Assembly: GCF_007830265.1 (NCBI RefSeq)
Contig: NZ_VLKE01000001.1
Span: forward strand, 4,526,001 to 4,590,000
Direction of reading: 5' to 3'
Length of the DNA: 64,000 nucleotides
From: Micromonospora olivasterospora
GTDB taxonomy: Bacteria; Actinomycetota; Actinomycetes; Mycobacteriales; Micromonosporaceae
In this document: positions 18,456 through 27,530 of the stretch, piece after piece
Layout of the letters: each line of letters opens with the position of its first letter
How positions within the stretch are numbered: the stretch's first letter is position 1
Program-made: the position numbers and the translations under genes
Notes under the pieces: generated by a model
Told to the model about the DNA's origin: nothing
The model's database searches: none
Seen by the model: the letters and a program-made list of their open reading frames with translations, nothing else

Positions 18456-18509
18456 GATCAAGAGGTTTGCGTCGCCCGAGGGCTTCCCGGCGACGCGAAC
18501 CTCTTGATC
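18456..18509. terminator. Long-stem terminator between parC and the permease gene
   Basis: Bases 18456-18476 pair with 18489-18509 over 21 positions with a single G-U wobble and a 12-base loop. It sits just after the parC stop and just before the convergent permease stop, so it can serve both directions. No long T-run, as usual in actinomycetes. Confidence 0.85.
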
Positions 18510-18518
18510 GTGAGACGG

Positions 18519-19865
18519 TCAGAGTTCGGGTTCCGGGCCCCGGCGGGAATCCGGTGAGGTGCCGCGGAGGTGGGTGACCAGGCGCATGCCGTGGTAGATC
18601 ACCAGGGCGGCGGCGGTGCCCAGGGCGATGCCGTTGAAGGAGAGGTCGCCGGCCGTCAGGGTGTAGTTCGCCGCCCCGACGATGAGCGCGACGGCTGCGG
18701 TCATCAGGTTCACCGGGTCGTGGAAGTCCACCCGGCTCTCGATCCAGATCCGCGCGCCGAGGATCGCGATGAGGCCGTACAGGGCGGTGGTCGCGCCGCC
18801 GAGCACCCCGGCCGGCACGGTCAGGATCAGCGCGCCGAACTTCGGGCTGAGCCCGAGCAGCACCGCCGCCACCCCGGCCACCCAGTACGCGGCCGTCGAG
18901 TAGACCCGGGTCGCCGCCATCACGCCGATGTTCTCCGCGTACGTGGTGGTGCCGGAGCCGCCGCCGGAGCCGGCCAGGACGGTGGCCACGCCGTCGCCGA
19001 GGAGGGCCCGCCCCATGTCCCGGTCCAGGTTGCGGCCGGTCATCGCGGCGACCGCCTTGACGTGGCCGGCGTTCTCCGCGACGAGCACCAGGATCACCGG
19101 GATGACCAGCACGACCGCCCGCACGCTGAACTGCGGCGCGTGGAACTGGGGCAGACCCACCCAGTCCGCCTCGCGCAGCCCGTCGACCGCCTTCGGGTCG
19201 AGTTGGCCGAGCACGGCGGCGAGCACCCAGCCGACCACCACGCCGAGCAGGATGGACAGCCGGGCCAGGAAGCCCCGGAACACGACCGTGGCGAGCAGGA
19301 TCGCCAGCAGGGTCACCACGGCGATCAGCGGCTGGGCCCTGACGCCGGTGCCGCTGCCGCCGCCGTCCCAGGCGACCGGGGCGAGGTTCAGCCCGATCAG
19401 CGCCACGATCGCGCCGGTGACCACCGGCGGCATCAGCGCGTCGATCCAGCGGGCCCCGGCGACCTGGACGACCAGGCCGACCAGGGCCAGCGCCGCGCCG
19501 GCCACCACGATCCCGCCGAGCGCGGGACCGATGTCCCCGCCGGCCTTCGCGGCGAGCACCGGCGCGATGAACGCGAACGACGATCCGAGGTACGACGGCA
19601 GCCGGTTGCCGGTGACCAGCAGGAACAGCAGGGTGCCGAGGCCGGAGAAGAACAGCGTGGTCGCCGGCGGGAAGCCGGTGATCAGCGGCACGGTGAACGT
19701 GGCGCCGAACATCGCCACCACGTGCTGCACGCCCACCCCGAGGGTGCGCGGCCAGGAGAGCCGTTCGTCGGGGTGGACCACGTCGCCGGGATGGACGGAC
19801 CGGCCGTCGCCGTGCAGGGACCACGGGGACCAGCGGGAGCGCGGCCCGGTCGGGCTCTGGGTCAA
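18519..19865 (-). CDS. Uracil/xanthine permease, NCS2 family
   Basis: 448 residues with 12-14 hydrophobic segments. The family signatures VLVAENAGHVKAVAAMTGRN and GGSGTTTYAENIGVMAATRVYS are clear and resemble uracil permeases (UraA/PyrP) more than xanthine carriers; the Glu in each motif corresponds to substrate- and proton-binding residues. It imports a nucleobase by proton symport at the cytoplasmic membrane. TTG at 19865 (GAAGGG 9 bases upstream) is the apparent start, giving an N-terminal polar stretch before DERLSWPRTLGVGVQHVV. It stands alone, convergent with parC. Confidence 0.93.
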   Translation of the reverse strand: MTQSPTGPRSRWSPWSLHGDGRSVHPGDVVHPDERLSWPRTLGVGVQHVVAMFGATFTVPLITGFPPATTLFFSGLGTLLFLLVTGNRLPSYLGSSFAFIAPVLAAKAGGDIGPALGGIVVAGAALALVGLVVQVAGARWIDALMPPVVTGAIVALIGLNLAPVAWDGGGSGTGVRAQPLIAVVTLLAILLATVVFRGFLARLSILLGVVVGWVLAAVLGQLDPKAVDGLREADWVGLPQFHAPQFSVRAVVLVIPVILVLVAENAGHVKAVAAMTGRNLDRDMGRALLGDGVATVLAGSGGGSGTTTYAENIGVMAATRVYSTAAYWVAGVAAVLLGLSPKFGALILTVPAGVLGGATTALYGLIAILGARIWIESRVDFHDPVNLMTAAVALIVGAANYTLTAGDLSFNGIALGTAAALVIYHGMRLVTHLRGTSPDSRRGPEPEL

Positions 19866-20015
19866 GGTGGATCGCCCTTCGCGTCGTCGTGCCAGGTGAC
19901 GGGGGCGTGATCGACCCTGGGAGTCGTTTCTAGCACCAGGGCCGGGTTGGTTCGCGGCGGGCCGGACGACGGTGGCGTGCGGGCCCCTCGGCCGGCCCCG
20001 GAGCGGCGTGGCCGC

Positions 20016-21242
20016 TTACCCGCCGGTCAGCGCCCGGTCCCGGTCGTCGGGGCGGGGCTGTCGCACGATCGCCGGGGACGGGTGCGCCGGGCGGAGTGTC
20101 AGCAGGCTGGCGACCAGGCCGGAGAAGAGCACCACCACGCCGAGCGCGACGGCGGTGGCCGACGGCAGCACCACCCGGAGGGTGTCGTTCGGGTTCAGGT
20201 CGCCGAAGCCGTCCAGCCCCCAGTACGACACGGCGCCGACGGTGCCCGCGACACCGAGGGTGAGCAGGGCCAGGCCGACGGCGGCGCTGGTCTCCAGCCG
20301 CAGCAGCCGGATCCACCGGTCCGACGCGCGCTGCGGGACCAGCCGTTCCTGCCGGCCGTAGATCTCGGCGAGGCCGCCGAAGAGGACGAGCTGCATCCCG
20401 ACGAGCGCCATCAGGCACGCGTAGGCGAGCGTGCTGACGTCGAGCCGGACCGACCCGAGACTGAGCGGGCCGGGAGTGAGCGCGCCCGCGCCGACCAGCC
20501 CGCTGAGGGCCAGCGCGGCCCCTGGCCGGACCAGGGTCTTGCCCGGGGCGAACACGAGCAGGAGGCGCAGGTGTCGCCACCCGTCCCGCCAGGTGCGCAG
20601 GTGCGGCGGGCGGGACCGGCCGTCGGGCGACAGGGTGGTGGGCACCTCGACGATGTCGTATCCGGCCAGCGCGGCACGGACCACCAGCTCGGAGGCGAAC
20701 TCCATGCCGGGCATGCACAGCCCGAGAGCGCGGATCCGCTCGGCGTGGAAACCGCGCATGCCGCAGTGGAAGTCCCGCACCCGGGACAGCCCGAACAACA
20801 TCCGGCCGAGCCAGCTGAGCGCCGGGTTGCCCAGGTACCGGTGCAGCGGCGGCATCGCGCCGGGCGCGATCCCGCCCCGGAACCGGTTGCCCATCACGAC
20901 GTCGTGGCCGGCGCGCAGCGCCTCGACGAACGGGCCGAGGTCCGACAGCGCGTACGAGTCGTCCGCGTCGGCCATGATGACGTACCGGCCGCGGGCCTGC
21001 TCGATGCCGCCCAGCAGGGCGCCGCCGTAGCCGCGGATCGGGGCGTGCACCACTCGGGCGCCGGCCGCCTCCGCGAGCGCCTGCGACCCGTCGGTGGAGC
21101 CGTTGTCGGAGACGAGGACCTCGCCGACGACCCCGCACTCCTCCAGTGAGCGGAGCGCCTTGCGAACGCAGCTCTCCAGCGTCTCAGCCTCGTTGAGGCA
21201 CGGCAACAACACCGTGACCTCGATCTCCGGTTGCTTCGTCAT
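20016..21242 (-). CDS. GT2-family glycosyltransferase with membrane C-terminus (polyprenyl-phosphate sugar transferase type)
   Basis: 408 residues. Residues 1-230 form a GT-A domain like dolichyl/polyprenyl-phosphate mannose or glucose synthases: VTVLLPCLNEAETL, LVSDNGSTDGSQALAEA, YVIMADADDSYALSDL (DxD), then GNRFRGGI. The rest has about four membrane helices (VGAGALT, LAYACLMALVGMQLVLFGG, AVGLALLTLGVAG, VALGVVVLFSGLVASLL). Expected to charge a lipid carrier with a sugar for a GT-C enzyme. Its start overlaps the end of the upstream membrane-protein gene by 59 bases, so the two are co-expressed and probably act together. Confidence 0.88.
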   Translation of the reverse strand: MTKQPEIEVTVLLPCLNEAETLESCVRKALRSLEECGVVGEVLVSDNGSTDGSQALAEAAGARVVHAPIRGYGGALLGGIEQARGRYVIMADADDSYALSDLGPFVEALRAGHDVVMGNRFRGGIAPGAMPPLHRYLGNPALSWLGRMLFGLSRVRDFHCGMRGFHAERIRALGLCMPGMEFASELVVRAALAGYDIVEVPTTLSPDGRSRPPHLRTWRDGWRHLRLLLVFAPGKTLVRPGAALALSGLVGAGALTPGPLSLGSVRLDVSTLAYACLMALVGMQLVLFGGLAEIYGRQERLVPQRASDRWIRLLRLETSAAVGLALLTLGVAGTVGAVSYWGLDGFGDLNPNDTLRVVLPSATAVALGVVVLFSGLVASLLTLRPAHPSPAIVRQPRPDDRDRALTGG

Positions 21243-22701
21243 GCTTCCCGTTGCTTTCTGCGGTGGGCGCGAGCCGTTCCGATCCGCTGTCGACCGGCGG
21301 GGGCCGGTCCGTCCAGGCGGACCGCAGCCGCTGCCAGCCGACGGCCGCGGCGATCGGCAGGAACGCCAGGGCGGGCAGCCCGTAGCGGAGGTCGAACATC
21401 GAGGTGGCGACCGAGAAGACCATGATCCCGGCGCCGATCGCCGCGTAGAGCAGGGCGATCATGCTCAGCCGCAGCCCGCCCCGGCGCGGCCACGCCGCCC
21501 CGAGCAGGGCGATCAGCGTCGCCGCGGCCAGCACGGGGGGCGGGGTGACGGCGTACCGGCCGTACGCCTGCATGATCCGGCTCGCGGCGTTGGGCTCGAC
21601 GTCCCGGGACGGGGTCGGCTGCCACCGGTAGTCGGCGCCGGCGGTGCGCGGCGTGCAGTCGTAGTCGGCCGCCCAGTTGGTCGGGGCGAGACGCGGCCGC
21701 CACAGGCTGGCCAGGCACGCCTCCGCCGGGCCCAACCGGGTCGGCCAGAAGTACCGGGCGGTGTCGGACGCCACCTTCGCCAGGTAGTCGCCGGGCTGTT
21801 GCCGGATCACCTCCCGGGCGAACTCGTCGAGGTCGGCGGGCCGCTCGGCGTTGCGGATCGGGCTGTCCCGGGTCCAGATGAACCAGTCCGGCCGCTCGGG
21901 CCGCTGGTCCAGCGGCTGCGTCGGGCAGAGCTTGCGCAGGCCGGGGCGCAGCTCCAGCCGATCGCAGTCGGCGATCTGCGCGGTCCGGCCGTAGAGGAAC
22001 TTCCCGCCCTCCAGGCCGAGCGCGTCGCGGACCGTGCCGGTGCCGACGAACACCGCGCCGAAGAACGCGACGATGCCCAGCAGGTACGCCACCGGCGGCG
22101 GCCAGCCGCGCCACGGCAGCGCGAGGAACACCAGCAGCGGGGCGACGGCGACGATGCCGGTCGGCCGGGTGGCCATGCCGAGCGCGACCGCCACCCCGGC
22201 GCCGAGGCAGGTCGCCGGGCCGGGCCGTTCCCGCCGGACCAGCAGCAGGGCGGCGACGGCCACCGCCGCGGTGAACAGGGTCTCGGTGAGCAGGTAGTGC
22301 TCCAGCGTCAGCTGGGTGGCGTCGAGCAGCAGGGGCGCCGCGGCGAGTGCGGCCAGCCACGGCCCCACCCCGAGCCGGCGCAGCAGCAGGTACGCCGCGA
22401 CGCCCAGGGCGAGCCCGGCGAGGTGCTGCACCGCCGCCACCGAGGCGAGCGTGCCGGTCCACTCGAACGCCTTGATCAGCCACGGGAACGGCCAGCGGGG
22501 CTCCAGCTCGGGCCACTGCTGCGACCTGCGGATGTATCCGCCCGAGTCGCCCTGGAACCAGAGCGCCGGCCGGTACGCGACCATCATCGCGACGCGCAGC
22601 GCGAGCCCTGCGGCCAGCAGCAGGACCAGTCCGAGGTGCCGACGCGGCAGGTCGGCGAGGGCGCGACCGGCCCGCCGGGCGGTCAGGCGTCCAGCAGGCA
22701 C
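21184..22701 (-). CDS. GT-C-like multi-pass membrane glycosyltransferase
   Basis: 505 residues from GTG 22701 (GGAG 6 bases upstream); longer frames upstream lack a ribosome site. About 10 hydrophobic helices. The first periplasmic loop after helix 1 contains FQGDSGGYI, fitting the acidic loop of GT-C enzymes that use polyprenyl-phosphate sugars (ArnT/PMT-like), and a large external loop with RDSPIRNAERPADLDEF follows. Probably transfers the lipid-linked sugar made by the overlapping GT2 to an extracytoplasmic acceptor. The acceptor is unknown. Confidence 0.8.
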   Translation of the reverse strand: MPAGRLTARRAGRALADLPRRHLGLVLLLAAGLALRVAMMVAYRPALWFQGDSGGYIRRSQQWPELEPRWPFPWLIKAFEWTGTLASVAAVQHLAGLALGVAAYLLLRRLGVGPWLAALAAAPLLLDATQLTLEHYLLTETLFTAAVAVAALLLVRRERPGPATCLGAGVAVALGMATRPTGIVAVAPLLVFLALPWRGWPPPVAYLLGIVAFFGAVFVGTGTVRDALGLEGGKFLYGRTAQIADCDRLELRPGLRKLCPTQPLDQRPERPDWFIWTRDSPIRNAERPADLDEFAREVIRQQPGDYLAKVASDTARYFWPTRLGPAEACLASLWRPRLAPTNWAADYDCTPRTAGADYRWQPTPSRDVEPNAASRIMQAYGRYAVTPPPVLAAATLIALLGAAWPRRGGLRLSMIALLYAAIGAGIMVFSVATSMFDLRYGLPALAFLPIAAAVGWQRLRSAWTDRPPPVDSGSERLAPTAESNGKHDEATGDRGHGVVAVPQRG

Positions 22702-22914
22702 GAACGCTCCTCTAACGGACAAAACGGACGGTCTGATGCGCAGTGACCGTAACACGACGGGCGACTGGCTGTAGTCCACTCCGGAGAGCTGACCCCCCGG
22801 CGGTTCCGCGCCGCGGCGGCTGTCGGCTGTGGGGTCCGGCCCGAACGGCCGCACCGCCGCGTCGGACGCTCGCTCGCGCCGCCCCCGCGAGCCGACCGCC
22901 GCCCGCCCCCGGGC

Positions 22915-23547
22915 TCAGGCGACGCCGGCGGGACGGAACTGGACACTGACCCGCGGGCCCACCGCGCGGGTCGTCTTCGGGATCGCGTGCTCCCAGGTGC
23001 GCTGGCAGGAGCCGCCCAGCACGACGAGATCGCCGTGGCCGAGCGGGAAGCGCAGGCTCGGCCCGCCGCCGCGCGGGCGCAGCAGCAGCGGCCGGGGCGA
23101 ACCGAACGAGACGATGGCCACCATGGTGTCGGTGTGCGCGGAGCGACCGAGAGTGTCCCCGTGCCAGGCGACGCTGTCGCGGCCGTCCCGGTACAGGCAC
23201 ATCCCGGCGGTCACGAACGGCTCGCCCAGCTCGGGCGCGTAGTGCGCGGTCAGCGCCGCCCGGGCCCGCGTGAGCACCGGGTGGGGCAGCGGCCGGTGGG
23301 CGGCGTACCAGCACAGCAGCCGGGGCACGTCGACCTCGGTGTCGTACATGGTGCGGCGCTCGGCCCGCCAGGGCACCTCGGCGAGCAGCGCCTCCAGCAC
23401 CCGGTCGGAGCCGAGCACCCAGCCGGGGAGGTGGTCGACCCAGGCGCCCCGGCTCAGCGGGTGCCGGCGCAGGCCGGCGAGGGCGCCGAGGGACGGCTCG
23501 TCGACGGCGAGGTCGAGCATCGACGGCTGGTAGGCGGCACCGGACAC
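22915..23547 (-). CDS. AlkB-like 2-oxoglutarate/Fe(II)-dependent dioxygenase
   Basis: 210 residues, AlkB family size. The iron ligands are visible as HGD in VAWHGDTLG (near residue 127) and His in TWEHAIPK (near 185), followed by the 2-oxoglutarate-binding Arg pair in RVSVQFR. PRLLCWYA and GEPFVTAGMCLYRDG match the nucleotide-recognition lid and central strands. Predicted to remove methyl groups from alkylated nucleic acid bases by oxidation. Not in an obvious operon. Confidence 0.9.
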   Translation of the reverse strand: MSGAAYQPSMLDLAVDEPSLGALAGLRRHPLSRGAWVDHLPGWVLGSDRVLEALLAEVPWRAERRTMYDTEVDVPRLLCWYAAHRPLPHPVLTRARAALTAHYAPELGEPFVTAGMCLYRDGRDSVAWHGDTLGRSAHTDTMVAIVSFGSPRPLLLRPRGGGPSLRFPLGHGDLVVLGGSCQRTWEHAIPKTTRAVGPRVSVQFRPAGVA

Positions 23548-23716
23548 GCGCCCACCCTACCGTCCGTTCGTACAGGCGTGCGACTCCTGGGGATCCGTCA
23601 CCTGCCGGTCACCTGCGGCACAACTGCGCGTCGCCGCCCGTAGCCGGGACGGCCCTAGCGTGGTTCCGCTCCGTCCGGCACCGGGCGGATTCCCCGGTGC
23701 CGCGAGGAGACCGTCC

Positions 23717-25683
23717 GTGCAGAGCCCGCCCGCCGCCGCCCCGGTGGCCGCCCCGCCGGAGCGGGTCACGCCGCCCGCCGCGCCGCCCGCGGCTGGTCGG
23801 CTGGCTCGCCGCCCGCGGCTGGTCGGCTGGCTCGCCGCCGCGTGGCTGGGGCCCCTGCTCGCGTACGCCCTGGGGGTCGCCGCGGTGCTGCCGGTGGTGG
23901 TGCTCGGGCTGACCGCCGCCCTGCTGCGCGGCGGCCGGACGCTGCTGGACCGGCTGGTGCTGGCCGGGGCGCTGCTGCTCGGCGCGACCTGTGCCGCCGG
24001 GCTGCTCTTCTCCGCCTGGCCGTGGGGGCTGCACCCGGTACCGGTGTCCGGCACGGCGCTGACCGTCCTGCTCGGCGTCGCGGCGGCCACCGGCCGCCGG
24101 CCCCGGCTGCCCCGCCCGGCCCCGCCGACCTGCTCCCGGTCGCCGCCGCGCTGCTGGCCACCGGGGCGCTGGCCTGGCCGTACCTGCGCGCGGGCGACCT
24201 CGCGGGACGGCTCGCGTACGCGATGACCGGCGAGGACAACAGCCGGCACCTGGCCACGGTGGAGGGCATCCGCGCGGCCGGCGGGTACCTGTTCGCCGAC
24301 CCGTCGGCGGCGGCCCGGATCGCGCCGGAGGGGATGGTCTGGTACCCGCAGGGCTTCCACCTCACCGCGGCGCTGCTGGACGGCTTCCTGCGCTCCTCGA
24401 CCGCGCCCGCCGGCCCGGCCGGCACGCTCGACCACTACCTCGGCTGGTCGCTGGGCGCGTGGGGGCTGCTCGTGCTCGCCGTCACCTGGGCGGCGAACCG
24501 GCTCGCCGGCCGGCGCCTCGACCTGCCCCGCGCGGTCGCCCTGACCGGCGCGGTCACCGCCGCCTGCCTCGGCTCCGAACTCGCCCGCTTCGTCGTGTAC
24601 GGCTACCCCGGCGAGAGCCTCGGGCTCGCCGCGACGGTGCTGCTGGTGGCGCTGACCTGCCGGCCGGTGGCGCGTACCGGCACCCAGTTGGCGGTGGTCG
24701 GTGCGCTCTGCGTCGCGGTCGGCTTCGCGTACCTGATGTTCCTGCCGGTGGTCGCGGTCCTCGCGCTGGCCTGGCTGGTGCGCGACCGGCGTCGGTTGCG
24801 CCGCCGCCCGGTGGCGCTGGCGGTGGTCGCCCTGCTGACCGCCGCCCTGACCCCGCTGCCGGCGGTCGCCGGCCTGCTGCGCACCGACCAGGTGGACAAC
24901 GTGGCCACCGGCGGCGGCGTGTTCCCCCGCTACGACGCCTTCCTGGCGCTGGCGGGCCTGGTCGCCGCGGGCCTGCTCGCGGGCGGGCTGCGGCTGCCGG
25001 TCTGGCGGCGCTACGCGGGCGCGCTCGCCGCGGCGCTCGCCTTCGCCGGCGGCTTCCTGCTCTACTTCCGCGCGCTCGGCACCGACCCGCGCTACTACTA
25101 CGGCAAGACCCTGCACCTGCTGCTGGTCGTGCTGCTCGTCGGCGCGGGCGCGGCGACCCTGCTGCTGCCCGCCCCGCGGCGCGCCACGGGGGAGCGGCGC
25201 GGGGGCGGGCCGGGCCGGGCGCTCGTCGCGGCGGCGGTGGTGCTGGCCTGCGCCGGGCTGGCCGGGCTGCCGCGCGGCACCGGGATCTTCGCCCAGCCGT
25301 TCGGCGAGCGCACCACGACCTGGGCGGCGGCCTGGTGGTCGGGCGCGCTGGCCCGCCCCGGCGCGGCCGACCTGACGGTCCGCGTGTTGACCCGGGCGCC
25401 GGCCGACGCGGACGCGGTGACCGTGGTGGTCAGCGGCCGCCGCCGCGAGGGCTACCTCGCCACCCTGTTCGTCGCCACCCTCCAGGACACACACGGGGCG
25501 TCCGGGCCGGCCGTGTACCAGCTTCCGCTGGCCGAGCCGGCCCGCTCCGCCGCCGTGGTGGAGAAGGTGCCCGGCCGGATCCGGTTCGTCGCCGCGGACG
25601 CGGCCGCCGCCGGGACCGTCGAGGCGCTGCTCGCCGCCCGCCCCGACCTCGCCGGACGGGTCACCCTCCAGCGCCTCGAATAG
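23717..25683 (+). CDS. Large multi-pass membrane protein, frame interrupted near 24.1 kb
   Basis: GTG 23717 follows GAGGAGA at 6-base spacing. The first ~125 codons encode membrane helices (LLAYALGVAAVLPVVVLGL, LVLAGALLLGATCAAGLLF). Between about 24080 and 24130 coding character moves to the frame shifted back by one, which continues as DLLPVAAALLATGALAW and then MTGEDNSRHLATVEG and MVWYPQGFHLTAALLDG, with many more helices to 25683. Together ~655 residues with a conserved-looking DNSRH/YPQGFH region, as in GT-C-like cell-surface glycan proteins of actinomycetes. The break looks like one missing base. A 26-bp tandem repeat lies near its 5' end. The function is not known. Confidence 0.7.
23782..23833. 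repeat. Perfect 26-bp tandem duplication inside a coding region
   Basis: Bases 23782-23807 are repeated exactly at 23808-23833, followed by six more matching bases. Since 26 is not a multiple of 3, the two copies are read in different frames, and the start at 23717 is in frame with the downstream helices only because the second copy is present. Confidence 0.85.
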
Positions 25684-25747
25684 CCCCGGGTCGGCCGGGG
25701 GCCCGCGCACGTCGGCGGGGGCCGGCCGACCCGACCGGGGCAGCCGC

Positions 25748-26802
25748 TCAGCCGCGGGCCGGCGCGCCGACCAGGGCGAGCACCTCGTCGGCCACCCGGG
25801 CCCGGCCCCGACCGTCCACCGTCGACCAGGCCCGGGCGGCCAGGGCGGCCCGCCGCCGCGGGGACTCCAGCAGCGCGCGCAGCGTCCGCGCGGCCTCGGC
25901 CCGGGCCGCCCGGCCGGCCAGGCCGGCGGCGGCCAGCGCGGGCAGCTCGCCCAGGCCGGCCGCGACGCCCTCGGCCACCACCCGGTGGTACGACTCCCGC
26001 TGGTTGTCCACCACGCAGACCAGCGCCGCCGCCGCGCCCAGGCAGCACAGCTCCCAGGTGGACGTGCCCGCCGCGCTGACCACCAGGTCGGCGGCGGCGA
26101 TCAGGGCGGGCAACTCGTCGGTGGGCGGGACGGGCCGCACGGCCTGCCCCCGGCCCGGGACCAGCGCCGCCAGCCCCGCCGCGACGTCGGGCCGGCCGAC
26201 GACGACCGTGAGGTCCATCGGGTGCCCGGTGGCGAGCAGCACCCGGGCCAGCACCGGCGCCGCCCCGAACGCGTCCGTGCCGCCGAAGAAGGCGAGCACC
26301 CGGGCCGGGCGACCGCCGCCGCCGGGCGCGGCGCCGCCGGCCGCGCGGCCAGCACGGAGTCGCGCAGCAGGGGGTACGCCGTCCCGGCGAGCAGCCGCCC
26401 GGGCAGCGGCCCGTGCGCGGCGCCGAGGTTCTGGTCCAGGTAGACGTCGGCGTCCTGCCCCCGGGTGTCGCCGTCGACGACCGCGAGGGTCACCACCCCC
26501 GCCGCCCGCAGCGCCCCCGCCCCGGCAGGGTCCAGCTCGTACGAGTCGAGCACCATCATGTCCAGCCCGTGCCGATGGGCCGCGGCGACCAGCTCCTCGG
26601 GGCGCTCGGGCCCCGGGTGCAGCGGCACGCCCCGGTCGGCGAGCTGGCGGACCGCCCAGGCGACCCCCTCGACCGTGCCGAAGAACTCGACCCGGGCGCC
26701 CCGGGCGAGGAACTCCTCGGCCAGGGCGAGGCAGCGGACCAGATGGCCGACGCCGCGGGTCGGCCCGGCGTCGCAGCGCACCCCGACGCGTACCGTGCTC
26801 AG
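25748..26802 (-). CDS. pseG: UDP-sugar hydrolase of pseudaminic acid synthesis (PseG/SpsG-like), frame interrupted
   Basis: GT-B-fold hydrolase that releases 2,4-diacetamido-2,4,6-trideoxy-altrose from UDP in the CMP-pseudaminic acid pathway. The N-terminal half shows RCDAGPTRGVGHLVRCLALA, the PseG opening with its catalytic-site His in GVGH, then the expected VLDSYELD. At ~26300-26350 the reading frame moves by one base into LAFFGGTDAFGAAPVLARV and SAAGTSTWELCCLG, the UDP-binding C-terminal half. This fits one missing base in a GC run. No ATG or GTG is suitably placed; CTG at 26802, overlapping the pseF stop as CTGA, is the likeliest start. Confidence 0.8.
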
Positions 26803-27530
26803 GACTCCTCCAGCCGCTTCTGCCGCACCGAGGCGTTCAGGGCGCGCAGCGCCGGCTGACCGTCCAGCCAGTCGGCGAGCGTGGCCAGCGGCACGCTGAC
26901 GTCGCCGAAGTGGTCGGTCGCCGCCCGGACCAGCGCCCAGTCCTCCTCGGTGTCGAGGGTGAGCCGCAGGGCGGAACGGTCCGGCGTGAGCGTCACCCCG
27001 AGCACCCGGAACAGCTCCGGGTGGGTGTACGCGTACGACGTCACGTGCACCCGGTGGTGGTCGGTGGCGATCCGCTGCAGCGTACGCAGCGTGTCGGCCC
27101 GGATGATCTCCGCGTCCAGCCCGCGGGGCAGCGTACGCGCGATCGAGGTGCTGACGTAGTCGAGCCCCGGCACCGCCCGGTACACGTCGGCGACCAGCCG
27201 GACGATCTCCGGGTCCAGCAGCGGGCAGTCGGCGGTGAACCGCATGACCGCGTCGGCGGGGTGCCGGTCCAGCGCGCCGACGAACCGGTCGAGCACGTCG
27301 TCGACCGGTCCCCGGTGGCAGGCCACGGCGAGCCGGGCGCACTCCGCGACCACGGCGTCGTCCGCCGGGTCGGTGCTGGTGGCGACCACCAGGTCGGCGA
27401 GCACCCCGCCCTCGGCGGCGGCGCGGACCACCCGCCCGAGCACCGAGCGGCCGGCCAGCGGCCGCAGCACCTTGCCGGGCAGCCGGGACGAGCCCATCCG
27501 CGCCTGCACGACCCCGACGATCCTGGTCAC
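26799..27530 (-). CDS. pseF: CMP-pseudaminic acid synthetase type cytidylyltransferase (PseF/SpsF-like)
   Basis: 243 residues, GTG start in a GTGA overlap with the upstream methyltransferase gene. The nucleotide-binding opening VQARMGSSRLPGKVLRPLAG (residues 8-27) is diagnostic of SpsF/PseF/NeuA-type enzymes; VMRFTADCPLLDPEIV carries the metal-binding Asp, and HRVHVTSYAYTHPELFR with LRLTLDTEEDWALV completes the family pattern. It would activate the nonulosonic acid with CTP. Context with pseB, C, H, I and G supports pseudaminic acid as the substrate, although a related sugar acid cannot be excluded. Confidence 0.85.
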   Translation of the reverse strand: MTRIVGVVQARMGSSRLPGKVLRPLAGRSVLGRVVRAAAEGGVLADLVVATSTDPADDAVVAECARLAVACHRGPVDDVLDRFVGALDRHPADAVMRFTADCPLLDPEIVRLVADVYRAVPGLDYVSTSIARTLPRGLDAEIIRADTLRTLQRIATDHHRVHVTSYAYTHPELFRVLGVTLTPDRSALRLTLDTEEDWALVRAATDHFGDVSVPLATLADWLDGQPALRALNASVRQKRLEES

